From NCBI GenBank assembly GCA_965222345.1, contig CBDCTS010000004.1:372001-436000 (forward strand): a stretch of 64,000 nt of DNA. The letters run 5' to 3'. The stretch's first letter is position 1; each line of letters starts with the position of its first letter. Below, in pieces: positions 7,755-18,979 of the stretch. Made by a program: the position numbers and the translations under genes. Below the pieces are notes generated by a model. That model was not told the DNA's origin and searched no databases. It saw nothing but the letters and a program-made list of their open reading frames with translations. Source of the stretch: JADFGZ01 sp965222345. Lineage in GTDB: Bacteria; Acidobacteriota; Terriglobia; 2-12-FULL-54-10.

Positions 7755-9569
7755 TTAGTAGTTCTCCAGGGGTTTTGTGCTCCACGTGACCGGGCCCGCC
7801 GGCTGCATCCCGTTCTCAGCCGCCAGCGAAGGCATCAAGTGTATAGTCTTGCCGCCGACCACTGTCATCAAGACTTTGACATTGGGAATATCGTCTTCCG
7901 AAATGGTCAAATAGTCCCGGTCCAGCACGATGAAGTCGGCCAGCTTGCCGCGCTCCAGCGTTCCCAGCGCATCTTCCCGCAAGACATAGTAGGCGCCCCA
8001 CCGGGTCAGCGCCTTGAGCTGAACAATCCGGTCGGTCCTTTCCCCGGCGCCCAGCACTCTCTGTTGCTGGTCGCTGAATCGCGTGATTCCTTTGTGAATC
8101 ATGGTAAACACCAAGTGCGGCAGCGGGCGGTCGATCTCGAAGGTATTCATGATGCCTGCGTCGTTGACGCTCTTGCGAGGGACCGACCAGTTGGCGAACT
8201 CGATTCCATAGTCGCGCACACGGGCGGTGGTGTCGTAGTCACGATGGTTTTCCCACAGCATGGTGTTGATCATGCTAACCATCATCCCAAAATGCTTGAC
8301 GATGGGAATCTGGTCGGGCCGGGGGGCACCGGAAGCGTGGTCAAAAGCATGGCGCTTAGCCCGGATTTCCTCCAGCGGGATGCCGGCCTCGGCGCTGATC
8401 TTCTGAATGGCGTCCAAGTAATAGTCGATATCTTTGTCTCCTCCGGTGTGCATGGTGGCGACCCTGCCCCCGACCCGGATGATATCCTCCAGAACCTTCC
8501 GGCCGGGGCTCCCCGGTTCAAACGAGCAGCTTTCGCGCGCCTTCACTTCGGGGCTGGCGTTGAGGGTGGTACACATCCCTCCGGCTGAGCCCCATGCGCC
8601 CACGTTCCAAAGATAATCACTTCCGTTGCCAATGAGCCCGGCGGTAAACCGCAGTGTGTCGATGTGAAAGTTGGGGCCGGTATATCCCCAGGCGAACCTC
8701 GCCGGCATCTCTCCATTACGATCCAGAAGCGACAACGCCTGAAAATTGTTGTGGGCATACGGCGAAGAGCCGAACCCCGTAACGCCTTGAGCCACCCAAA
8801 GCTCCATCTCCGCCTTAAGGATGTCGGCCAGCTGGCGAGTCCGGCCCTTGAAGATCACGTTCGGCTCGTACATGCGGTCGCCGCCCATCAGACCCTGATC
8901 CGGATGGACTTTCTCGAGCTCCTCCAGAGCCCGAGCGTTGTTGACCGACATCAGCGGCCAGCTATTTTTAATCCGGACGGGATTGTTCGGCGCGATCCGG
9001 TCGACCTTCTCCTGTGTGACGGCCTGAGGAAATAGTTTCCAAAGTTCCTCTGCATGCTCATAATTTGCTCCCCAGAAAAAACTCATCCATATCCACTGGC
9101 CCGGGCTGGCTTCGGCGACGGCTTCGCTTAGCACGGTCTCCCATTGATCTACTTGCTGCTGGGCGTTTCCCTCCAGCCAGCGCATGACCATGATATCGCT
9201 ATCCGCAGGCAGGGCGTGCTTCAGAGCCTCGGGCTCGGCAAAGGCCCAGTCGGTGGGGTGCTCGTGCGTCATGATGAAGCTCGGCAGCACGGTGCGGCCT
9301 TTCAGGTCCATCTGCCGCGTTTGCGGCCCGGCCAGCGCGCGAATCTCCGCGTTAGACCCGACGGCCAATACCTTGTCCCCGCGCACCGCCATCGCTTGCC
9401 CGATGGTGCCGACCTGCGACTCGAAGGTGGGATCGTCCATGGTCACGATCTTGGCATTGTGAACGATGAGGTCCGGGTAGCCCAGCAGGGCCGCTACATT
9501 GGACTGTCCCCAAGCGCTTGGGGAGATGGAAAACAATAAGAAGGAATAAATCAGGATTCTTTTGCGCAT
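7755..9569 (-). CDS. Exported metal-dependent amidohydrolase, YtcJ-like (paralogue 1)
   Basis: Predicted hydrolase of the amidohydrolase superfamily (Amidohydro_3 type), exported by an N-terminal signal peptide (MRKR start, hydrophobic core, cleavage after AWG). In the 604-aa protein the metal-binding HxH lies in MTHEHPTDWAF; further likely ligand regions are MHTGGDKDIDYY and RHAFDHASGAPRPDQ; the C-terminus has LADFIVLDRDYLTI, typical of the small beta-sandwich of this family. ATG 9569 has TTTAGGA upstream; ATG 9590 is a possible alternative. Its closest relative is the gene just upstream on the same strand, so the pair arose by duplication. The substrate is unknown; the shared setting with a TonB receptor suggests degradation of an imported molecule in the periplasm. 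Confidence 0.85.
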   Translation of the reverse strand: MRKRILIYSFLLFSISPSAWGQSNVAALLGYPDLIVHNAKIVTMDDPTFESQVGTIGQAMAVRGDKVLAVGSNAEIRALAGPQTRQMDLKGRTVLPSFIMTHEHPTDWAFAEPEALKHALPADSDIMVMRWLEGNAQQQVDQWETVLSEAVAEASPGQWIWMSFFWGANYEHAEELWKLFPQAVTQEKVDRIAPNNPVRIKNSWPLMSVNNARALEELEKVHPDQGLMGGDRMYEPNVIFKGRTRQLADILKAEMELWVAQGVTGFGSSPYAHNNFQALSLLDRNGEMPARFAWGYTGPNFHIDTLRFTAGLIGNGSDYLWNVGAWGSAGGMCTTLNASPEVKARESCSFEPGSPGRKVLEDIIRVGGRVATMHTGGDKDIDYYLDAIQKISAEAGIPLEEIRAKRHAFDHASGAPRPDQIPIVKHFGMMVSMINTMLWENHRDYDTTARVRDYGIEFANWSVPRKSVNDAGIMNTFEIDRPLPHLVFTMIHKGITRFSDQQQRVLGAGERTDRIVQLKALTRWGAYYVLREDALGTLERGKLADFIVLDRDYLTISEDDIPNVKVLMTVVGGKTIHLMPSLAAENGMQPAGPVTWSTKPLENY

Positions 9570-10024
9570 AGAAAATTTTCCTAAACTCATACAGCCAAGT
9601 CCTCCGGATTCAGAAGTCAAAACTTCGATTTAGCAAAGCGTCTTCCGTCGGATGATTTCTTATCTCTAAGGATGGTTTCGTACACGCGCCGCTCCGCTGA
9701 CAAACAATTCCTCACTTGTCGCAATGAGCGAAGCCAACTCCAGCTCTGCCGTTAGAATGCCACCCTAGTGGTTAAGAATCCGCTCACAAACTATAAAATG
9801 GAGCCTAGCAGATTTACCTCTCTCCGGGCATTGGAATAAACAGCAAGTTTTGCAATATCTACCCGTGCGTGTTGTTGCCCTAAGTGGCTCCGGCAACCAA
9901 ATTAGTTTCGGAAGAGTTTAAGCCTGCCTACGTAGCTTGTCAAGCATTTTCCAGGCTGCCAGCAAACGGGCACTGCCGGGTTCACTTTGAATATGCAACA
10001 TGCTTCAGAATGGCTTGCCTCAAA
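9570..10024. other. Intergenic region between the two amidohydrolase genes
   Basis: About 455 bases with no supported gene. Small open frames here lack ribosome-binding sites and similarity. No strong promoter or terminator was recognised. The size of the gap means that the two paralogues may be transcribed separately. Confidence 0.4.
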
Positions 10025-11872
10025 TTACCATTGGGCGGCGGGACTGCCGAGCGTCACCTGAGCGCCGGCGGGCTGCATCCCAGTCTCTTCGGCAAGCGAG
10101 GGCACTAAGTGAACAGTCTTGCCTCCGACCATCGTCATCAAGACTCGAACGTTCGCGATGTCATTTTCCGGAATTGTCAGGTAGTCCCGGTCCAGCACGA
10201 TGAAATCCGCAAACTTGCCCGGCTCCAGAGTGCCTAGTTTGTCTTCCTTCTTCAAATATAACGCCCCCCAATACGTTGCCATCTTCAGAGCCAATTCCCG
10301 GCCAATCCGTTGGTTTGGCGCATACGCTTTTCCATCCTGAGGTCGCTTCCTGTCCATTGTGCGTGCCAGCGTCCAGAAAACAGTCAGCGAAGTGGTTGCC
10401 AATGGCCGGTCGATCTCGAATGCGCTTGGAATTTCACTATCCATCAACGACTTCTTCGGTATCATCCATTGGGCTGCGCGTTCTCCATAAGTCTCTACCC
10501 GGCTAGACGCCTCCTCAATGTAGTACCAGACGGCTCCACCCAGCACCATTCCTAACCTCTTGATCCGCGGCAGTTGGTCTGGCCGAGGAGCCATCACCAG
10601 ATGGTCGAAGGTATGTCTCTTCGCACGAATCTGGTCCAATGTGAATCCAGCGTCTGCACTAGCTCTCTCAATAATTTCCAGCAGGTAATCAATATCTCCG
10701 TCGCCGACTGTGTGGACCCCGACGTACCGGCCCCCATTCTTAATATACTGATAAAGCATATTGTAGTTTTCACTCCCCGGTTCGTAGGAACATCTTGGGG
10801 CTGTCTCCCCACTTTCTGGCCGCACGGGCAAACTGGAACACCCGCCACCGGTTGATTGCGCCCCGCGGGACCCTCCGTACCAGAAGAAGTCATTCCCCAG
10901 GCCTTCCATGAAATTCGAAGCATTCCTGACGTAATCGTCACTAAAGAGCGCATTCTCCCTGTAATACCAGACCCACATGTTCCTCATGGGCATCTCTCCA
11001 CTAGTCGACAGGTCGTGGTAAATTTTGATATTAGAGGGCGCATAAATCCCAGAACCAAAAGTCGTTACCCCATATCCCGTCCACCAGCTCAACTCCAAGC
11101 GGTGCATCTCTCGCAACTCCGGATAGTGATTCTGCATCACCACATCGTGAAACATCCACCGCATGGATACGTTGTCCGTGACCCAAGGAAAGACCTTTTT
11201 GGCTTCTGCGAGGGCTAGATCGTTGACCATTATTCCTACAAAAGGATTTTCTAGCACCACGGGATTGTTGGGCGCCATTCGGTTTAGCATTTCCTTAGGG
11301 ATCATCTTCCCGTCCAAGACATCACCGAATTCGCTGCCTCTCATATACTCGTATTCGTCACCCAGATGAAAGACGATGTGGATAAACTGGCCCGGTTTGG
11401 CCTTGCTGAGAGCTTCTTGGAATACCCCCGGAAACGCCTTAGCTTGTTCTTCCGGAGTCCCTCTGATATAGCGGTTTACTACAATGTCGTCCGTCAGCAC
11501 CTTTTCTCTGGAATAGAAATTCCCGCGAGCCCAGTCAAACGGGTGATCGTGCACAACGACCATTCCCGGAAGGACTGTGCGGCCCTTCAGATCGATCTGT
11601 TTCGTGCTCGGTCCCGCCTGCCCGCGAATCTGTGCGTTCGTGCCAACAGCCGATATCTTGTCATCACGGATACCCATTGCCTGCGCTATGGTCCCCACAT
11701 TCGAGGTGAAAGAAGCATCGTCCATCGTCACAATCTTGCCGTTATAGAGGGTGAGGTCCGGATATGCCGCCAACTCTGCTGGAACGGTCATGTTCTGCTG
11801 GGCATGGATGCCGGTACCAAGAAGCATTATCCAAAACACGACAATTCCCGTTCGCCGAATTAGGTTACTCAT
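10025..11872 (-). CDS. Exported metal-dependent amidohydrolase, YtcJ-like (paralogue 2)
   Basis: Second copy of the YtcJ-like amidohydrolase, 615 aa, with a signal peptide ending near GTGIHAQ. Motifs match paralogue 1 in order: YNGKIVTMDD, the HxH in VVHDHPFDWAR, VHTVGDGDIDYL, KRHTFDHLVMAPRPDQ and FADFIVLDRDYLTIPE. The start at 11872 has GGAG eight bases upstream and leaves a clean signal peptide; an in-frame ATG 39 codons upstream would bury it. Differences from paralogue 1 are strongest in the middle third, where substrate loops are expected, so the two may take related but different substrates. Function beyond hydrolase is inferred. Confidence 0.85.
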   Translation of the reverse strand: MSNLIRRTGIVVFWIMLLGTGIHAQQNMTVPAELAAYPDLTLYNGKIVTMDDASFTSNVGTIAQAMGIRDDKISAVGTNAQIRGQAGPSTKQIDLKGRTVLPGMVVVHDHPFDWARGNFYSREKVLTDDIVVNRYIRGTPEEQAKAFPGVFQEALSKAKPGQFIHIVFHLGDEYEYMRGSEFGDVLDGKMIPKEMLNRMAPNNPVVLENPFVGIMVNDLALAEAKKVFPWVTDNVSMRWMFHDVVMQNHYPELREMHRLELSWWTGYGVTTFGSGIYAPSNIKIYHDLSTSGEMPMRNMWVWYYRENALFSDDYVRNASNFMEGLGNDFFWYGGSRGAQSTGGGCSSLPVRPESGETAPRCSYEPGSENYNMLYQYIKNGGRYVGVHTVGDGDIDYLLEIIERASADAGFTLDQIRAKRHTFDHLVMAPRPDQLPRIKRLGMVLGGAVWYYIEEASSRVETYGERAAQWMIPKKSLMDSEIPSAFEIDRPLATTSLTVFWTLARTMDRKRPQDGKAYAPNQRIGRELALKMATYWGALYLKKEDKLGTLEPGKFADFIVLDRDYLTIPENDIANVRVLMTMVGGKTVHLVPSLAEETGMQPAGAQVTLGSPAAQW

Positions 11873-12474
11873 CGGGGAATCTCCTTTCTTCGCCAATGCT
11901 CCGGTTTCCGTTTCCCAAGGTGTCTTTGTCGCACGCCGGAGATGGTTTGCGTGGAGCAAAATCATACTCCCTTGGTCCTCTTGCCACAAGACCTTTGCCT
12001 TTCCTGAATGGCATCCCGCTTAACAAGCAATATGAGTATCCACGAAAAGGCTGGAGTTCCGCGTCTTCTACACGGCCACCACCTTTTATCACGGGAAAAG
12101 TGGCTGCGGGCGAATCCCGTCTGGAGCTACGACTTCTTTAGTGTCCGGACGCACGAGGGACGGCTGCTACGGATGCTGGCCTTGATCGATGAGTACACGC
12201 GGGAATGTTTGGCGCTGCGGGGGGGGCTCGGAGACGGAACAGTCGGGACGGGATCGAGACGTTGTTGGACGTGATGCTGTGGCGAGGAATCCCGGAGCAC
12301 ATTCCGTTGCGGTCACACGTCGCGCTTGGGATTGTGCCCCCCGGCACCGGGAGCCTATAGCCCTGTCTCGAAATCGGTTTCACAACTCCAGATCCTGATG
12401 TGATATCCCTCACGGCGTTTGGCACAAAACTTCGGCCTGGTCATCATCCGATCAATCGTATTGGCAGAGACTGG
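11873..12474. other. Intergenic region holding an IS3 relic
   Basis: About 600 bases between two minus-strand genes. Apart from the degraded IS3 transposase piece at 12107-12309 (separate entry), I see no gene, terminator or repeat. Confidence 0.4.
12107..12309 (+). pseudogene. Frameshifted relic of an IS3-family transposase (orfB)
   Basis: The translation RANPVWSYDFFSVRTHEG followed by LLRMLALIDEYTRECLAL matches the start of the DDE core of IS3-family OrfB (usual form PNxVWSYDF, DEYTRECLA). After a run of eight Gs near 12220 the similarity moves to another frame with ETLLDVMLWRGIPEHI, which in intact copies leads to the second catalytic Asp. Both ends of the gene are missing and no inverted repeats remain. 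A dead remnant. Confidence 0.75.
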
Positions 12475-13965
12475 TTACTTAAAGAACCAGCGGACGACAC
12501 TGTAGTGCGCGGCAGCTAGCTGCTGCGGCAGCTCCAGGTGTCCGTAGTGGGTCATGGGTGGGTCCCAAACGATGAGACGAACTTTGGCGCTGGGATTTTT
12601 AGCCCGATATTCATTGGCCAAGAACACTTCGATGCTCTGCAAGGGATTTTCCGGCACCCAGTGGTTGCGGTCGAAGTGCGCCACGGTCCAGACCATCTTC
12701 TGGTAGCCGTCCATGCGCGTGTAGTGGCTGGAGAACAGATCCTTGCTGACATCTTCCAGGTTCACGCCCCAGGGATTGCCGGTCTTCTTGAGCAGATTTT
12801 CGATTTCCACTTCGATGCGGCCTTTGTGATGGATGTCGCCGCCGTGCTCAAGCGACTGGATTTGCTGCTTGAAGTTGGCGCGGCGGCGGCCTTCGACGTC
12901 AAGCCAGCGCTCGGCGATTTGCGCGTGGGACATGCCGGGCTCATACAGCGGGTTCAGGAATCCGCTGTACCCGCGGCTGTAACTGGCTACGTCGCGGCGC
13001 TGCAGCACGTGCAGCGGATTCGGCCTGTCGCCGACGCGGGAGAAGCCCTCGGAGTCAGGGTCGCGGGCCTCGCGTACGCGATCGAGCCGCGCCGGCCCGC
13101 CGCTGCCCCAACCAAAAAATCTTCCCTTCAGCCGCGCCCGCAAATCGGCGTCGTCATTGGCCAGCATGGCAATCTCGCCGGAAGTGGAGTGGCCGATCAG
13201 TAGAATGTCGCCGGCAGTATGCTTCATCACCAATTGCTTTACGCCCTGCAGAACAACGTTATTGGTGAGCAGGCAATTCCGCAGCTCGTACTCGTCCATG
13301 GAGAGTTCGCGGTCCAGCAGATAAGCCGGCTGGCGCTTCGGGCTGGCGATGGGCTCCTCCCAACCGCCGTATTTGAAGTTGCCGGGGATGGTGATAATCA
13401 TCACGTTCAGCTTCTGCGCCAGAAACTGTGACCAGCCGGGCCTGTTCTTGAGATCGACGTAAAACTCATAGAAGTTCGCGGCGCCGCCATTCATGATGAT
13501 GAACCAGGGATAATTTTCCGCCTCGGGATCGCGGCTGGTCAGTCGCAGCGCGCCGATATCCCAGTCCAGGTTGTAGCGCCGGAAGCGCTCCACGATCCAG
13601 TCGGCCTGGTAACCCAGTTCCGTGGAAGGTATCTTGGCCACGTCACGCGGATCGAAAGCACCTCCCGGGGCTTCCGTTGCCAGGGCCGTGACCGCTTTCC
13701 CGCCATCGGGCAAATCGAAGTCGGCGCCCAGCGCTCGGAAGTCAGACTCGGACAGGCTCACATAGACGGACTGGTCGTCGTCCAACAAGCTCCAGATTTT
13801 CTGTTCCAGCGGATTCCGCGCCGCTTTGACCTCAGCGGCCTGCACAGGTGGCAGGCTGGCTTGCGTCATCATCAGCAACCACGCCAGCAAAATCGCCATC
13901 CTCCGGTCTAGGCGAGCAATCACCACGCTTAGTTTCTGTTTCCTAAGAAGACTTTGATTTTTCAT
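12475..13965 (-). CDS. Exported alpha/beta-hydrolase-like protein
   Basis: A 496-aa protein with a hydrophobic export signal (residues about 20-43, ending PPVQAAE). It looks like an alpha/beta-hydrolase: a strand-rich core with YPWFIIMNGGAANFYEFY (oxyanion region) and a nucleophile-elbow-like GHSTSGE near residue 255. The elbow is GxSxS rather than the strict GxSxG, so the catalytic Ser is probable, not proven. A late His occurs in MTHYGHLELP close to the C-terminus, as expected for the catalytic His. The start has GGGGGAG directly upstream. It stands alone. The substrate and precise family are not recognised. Confidence 0.7.
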   Translation of the reverse strand: MKNQSLLRKQKLSVVIARLDRRMAILLAWLLMMTQASLPPVQAAEVKAARNPLEQKIWSLLDDDQSVYVSLSESDFRALGADFDLPDGGKAVTALATEAPGGAFDPRDVAKIPSTELGYQADWIVERFRRYNLDWDIGALRLTSRDPEAENYPWFIIMNGGAANFYEFYVDLKNRPGWSQFLAQKLNVMIITIPGNFKYGGWEEPIASPKRQPAYLLDRELSMDEYELRNCLLTNNVVLQGVKQLVMKHTAGDILLIGHSTSGEIAMLANDDADLRARLKGRFFGWGSGGPARLDRVREARDPDSEGFSRVGDRPNPLHVLQRRDVASYSRGYSGFLNPLYEPGMSHAQIAERWLDVEGRRRANFKQQIQSLEHGGDIHHKGRIEVEIENLLKKTGNPWGVNLEDVSKDLFSSHYTRMDGYQKMVWTVAHFDRNHWVPENPLQSIEVFLANEYRAKNPSAKVRLIVWDPPMTHYGHLELPQQLAAAHYSVVRWFFK

Positions 13966-14074
13966 GGTTCTCCCCCTGGTTGTCGGATGACTTGTAATGT
14001 GCCCGCTGGTTGGAACCTCAGCCGCAGGTGACCGGACCGAGGCGTTTCACCAATCGCTGTGAGTGAGCCTACGT

Positions 14075-14093
14075 CACAGCCTGGGGCTGTGAA
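14075..14093. terminator. Perfect hairpin downstream of the bacilliredoxin gene
   Basis: TCACAGCC / GGCTGTGA, 8-bp stem with a 3-base loop, between the minus-strand bacilliredoxin gene and the next gene. No U-tract follows, so it is only a possible terminator. Confidence 0.35.
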
Positions 14094-14224
14094 AGGAGTT
14101 TCATTGGCGGGAGAGGAGTATAGGCCCCCGGCTGTGTATTCCCTCAGGGCCTCGGTTTACCGGCCCCTCGTCAGGTGGCGGGGTATTTTCCATTTCCGAC
14201 ACCAAGAATCCTTCAGGTACGTTC

Positions 14225-14737
14225 TCACCAACCTCTAAAGCTCGGGACCTGCGATCCACACTGCCGCGCGTGCACTACCTGCCCGTACACATCGGCGGGC
14301 ACGGACGGCCCCTTGCGGGTGCAATGCTGACGATAAGCATTCTCCAGTTCTCTGGCTACATCATCCGGCGTCATCCGCTCGATATGCCGACGCTCCAGCG
14401 CGTAAACAAGCGCGCCGTCCTTAAACAGGGCGACGGACGGTGAGGATGGCGCAACCTCCGGCATGCGCTCGCGCGCGCGTTGGGTCGCTTCCATATCGAC
14501 TCCGGCAAAAACCGTGGTCAAGTGATCCGGGATGACAGCGGCCTGCAACGCCTGGGTGACCCCAGGTCGGGCGCCTCCGGCCGCACAGCCGCAGACGGAG
14601 TTAACGACAATAAGTGCCGTTCCAGGCTTCTCCAATACTGCATCCACATCGGCAGCCGTATTGAGCGGCGTGACGCCACATTGCGCCAACTCCTCCCACA
14701 TCGGCCGCACTGCTTCCGGGTCGTACAATGGTCGCAT
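14225..14737 (-). CDS. BrxA/BrxB-family bacilliredoxin
   Basis: Thioredoxin-fold protein that removes bacillithiol or similar thiols from oxidised proteins. The 170-aa product has the family start MRPLYDPEAVRPMWEEL and the active site C49-G50-C51 in VVNSVCGCAAGGARP. The last 25 residues form an unusual tail with an extra Cys. The start is set by GGAGGG ten bases upstream. Known members act with bacillithiol, so the host may make a low-molecular-weight thiol of that kind; that is inference. It is monocistronic, with a hairpin about 130 bases downstream. Confidence 0.88.
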   Translation of the reverse strand: MRPLYDPEAVRPMWEELAQCGVTPLNTAADVDAVLEKPGTALIVVNSVCGCAAGGARPGVTQALQAAVIPDHLTTVFAGVDMEATQRARERMPEVAPSSPSVALFKDGALVYALERRHIERMTPDDVARELENAYRQHCTRKGPSVPADVYGQVVHARQCGSQVPSFRGW

Positions 14738-15037
14738 ACTTAAATCCCTCCATTTAGTCTATACATTCTCTTCGATGCTCGCGCGGAACAGATCGAAGCA
14801 TCCACCCCTGCCCGCGTCACACCGCAATCACCGATAACCCATCAGTATGACCCCTTAGCCGGGATTAACTTTTGGGCCTTCCGGTGTTGGAAAGTGTACC
14901 CCCATTGGGGTCCAAACGAACAGGTTTTTTCTTCCAGAGTGTTCTTGGGCCCGGACCGCCCTTTCCGAAGCCCTCGCGACCCGCCCACGACGAAATAGAT
15001 TCTTTGCCGTGGCTGCCTCTCACTGCGCAGCTGCTCT
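14738..15037. other. Intergenic region downstream of clpB
   Basis: About 300 bases between the 3' end of clpB and the start of the bacilliredoxin gene. It should hold the bacilliredoxin promoter and the end of the clpB transcript, but I find no convincing boxes or terminator. Confidence 0.35.
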
Positions 15038-17680
<2,643 letters not shown>

Positions 17681-17734
17681 CGGGTATCCTTATTTCCTTT
17701 GAAGATGTGGCAATCCGGAATGGGGCAGCGAAAC

Positions 17735-17763
17735 GGAGGGCGCCCCCTTTCGGGGGCCCCTCC
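17735..17763. terminator. Strong hairpin between hsp20 and clpB
   Basis: GGAGGG-C-GCCCCC pairs with GGGGGC-CCCTCC around a 4-base loop: a 12-bp GC stem with one bulged base. On the transcript (minus strand) the loop is GAAA. Only three Us follow, so it may be a partial terminator, or a stable stem that sets different mRNA levels for hsp20 and clpB. Confidence 0.55.
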
Positions 17764-17813
17764 AGTTGCAAGCAGTGGCCGCACGCAGCGACAATCGATG
17801 CCCTGCCCCGGCT

Positions 17814-18278
17814 TTAGTTCTCTCTCTTGATTTTTACTTTGAACTGCTTCGGCTTGCTCTCCTCCCGCTTGGGCAGCGTTACCTTGAGCACCCCTTTCGA
17901 GAAACTTGCCTGGATTTTCTCAGGATCAATGGAGTCGGGCAAGGCAAAACTGCGGCGGAAGCTTCCGTAGCTGCGCTCCTTGCGGTAGTAGCTGTCTTCT
18001 TTGACCTCCCGATCCCGCTTTCGTTCGCCCCGAAGCGTCAGCGTGTTTGCTTGCACGGAGATGTCCACATCCTTCTCATCCACTTCCGGAATCTCCGCCT
18101 TCAACACAATGTTGTCGGTGGTTTCATAGACGTCCACGGAGGGATTCCAGAGCCCTTCGGAGAGAGGCTCGTCGACTCCGTAACCCTGACCGCCAAAGAA
18201 GTTGTCAAAAATACTGTTCAGTCGCCCTGGAAAAACAGGCAACCTCCGGAATGGTTCCCAACGAATCAATTCTGACAT
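17814..18278 (-). CDS. Small heat-shock protein (Hsp20, alpha-crystallin family)
   Basis: ATP-independent holdase that keeps unfolded proteins soluble for DnaK and ClpB. The 154-aa product has a short N-terminal arm, the alpha-crystallin domain (about 45-140, with VDVYETTDNIVLKAEIP and the conserved tail motif GVLKVTLPK) and a charged end. The ATG is preceded by GGGAGGAG. A near-consensus sigma-70 promoter lies upstream with a palindrome right after its -10 box (separate entries). The gene order hsp20-clpB gives a working chaperone pair. Confidence 0.95.
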   Translation of the reverse strand: MSELIRWEPFRRLPVFPGRLNSIFDNFFGGQGYGVDEPLSEGLWNPSVDVYETTDNIVLKAEIPEVDEKDVDISVQANTLTLRGERKRDREVKEDSYYRKERSYGSFRRSFALPDSIDPEKIQASFSKGVLKVTLPKREESKPKQFKVKIKREN

Positions 18279-18307
18279 TTTGCTCCTCCCAAACCTTAAT
18301 GTTCTGG

Positions 18308-18336
18308 CACTTAGACGAATCAGAATAATCTAAGTG
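18308..18336. promoter_or_regulatory. Palindromic candidate operator at the hsp20 promoter
   Basis: A perfect 8-bp inverted repeat CACTTAGA / TCTAAGTG separated by 13 bases. It begins 7 bases after the -10 box of the hsp20 promoter, so it would cover the transcription start and the first transcribed bases, the classic position for a repressor. It is neither CIRCE (TTAGCACTC-N9-GAGTGCTAA) nor HAIR (CTTGAGT-N7-ACTCAAG). In RNA it could also fold as a leader hairpin. Confidence 0.5.
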
Positions 18337-18343
18337 TATATAA

Positions 18344-18372
18344 ATAATAAAATATGAGTATATATTTGTCAA
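18344..18372 (-). promoter_or_regulatory. Sigma-70 promoter of hsp20
   Basis: On the minus strand TTGACA (18372-18367), exactly 17 bases, then TATTAT (18349-18344), within a very AT-rich stretch (about 18330-18415). This is close to consensus and would start transcription near 18337, about 60 bases before the ATG. Confidence 0.75.
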
Positions 18373-18904
18373 GTATTATATTTTATTTATTATCAATCAG
18401 TTATATAAAATAAAAGCTTCTATCTCCAAAACTGCACTCGCCAATACATGCTCCCTTTCCGCATCCATCTGCTAATTTGCCGCAGGCTGCGCTTCTTCTG
18501 ACTGACGCCGTTCCAACCTCGCGGGGGACAATCAGCCAGCCCGTTTTTCTCGCCTGCCTTCCAGCCAGCCGCAACTCGGTTCATCCTTACCTTATTACGT
18601 CACTAATCCATCAGCCCTAAATCATGCAATTGTTCCCCCGGACCGGAATCTAAATCTCCGTGAGAAGGCCCTCCAGGAAAACCGGGGGCGATGGCAGGAA
18701 GGCTGTGGGAAGATTCGCAAAGATCGGCCGACAGAATTCGGCAGCAAAAGTCGGTCATCAAAACGGGACTATAGCGGCGCTCTAGTTTCATCGCCAAAGT
18801 GTGAGCGGCGCAATTTATTGTCAAGGCATTTTGAGCGAGTTGGAGAAGGAAGCTTGGGAAAAATTTCCGGGTTGATTTCTTGCGGGAAAAGGCAGCCTTT
18901 TTTA
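18373..18904. other. Intergenic region between divergent hsp20 and GWxTD genes
   Basis: About 530 bases between the two divergent promoters. The first 40 bases are very AT-rich and belong to the hsp20 promoter region; the rest has no supported gene, repeat or RNA. Confidence 0.35.
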
Positions 18905-18933
18905 TTGACTCCCCGGGGACAGCTACATACAAT
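18905..18933 (+). promoter_or_regulatory. Sigma-70 promoter of the GWxTD gene
   Basis: TTGACT (18905-18910), 17-base spacer, TACAAT (18928-18933), about 45 bases before the ATG at 18980. The spacer contains the palindrome CCCCGGGG next to the -35 box. Confidence 0.65.
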
Positions 18934-18979
18934 GAGTAATATCGACCCAATGAATTTAGGGCAAAGATAGGAGTTGTCT

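Noticed and set aside
18279..18420. CIRCE or HAIR heat-shock operator before hsp20
   Set aside because: Neither consensus is present on either strand; the palindrome that is present has a different sequence and a 13-base spacer.
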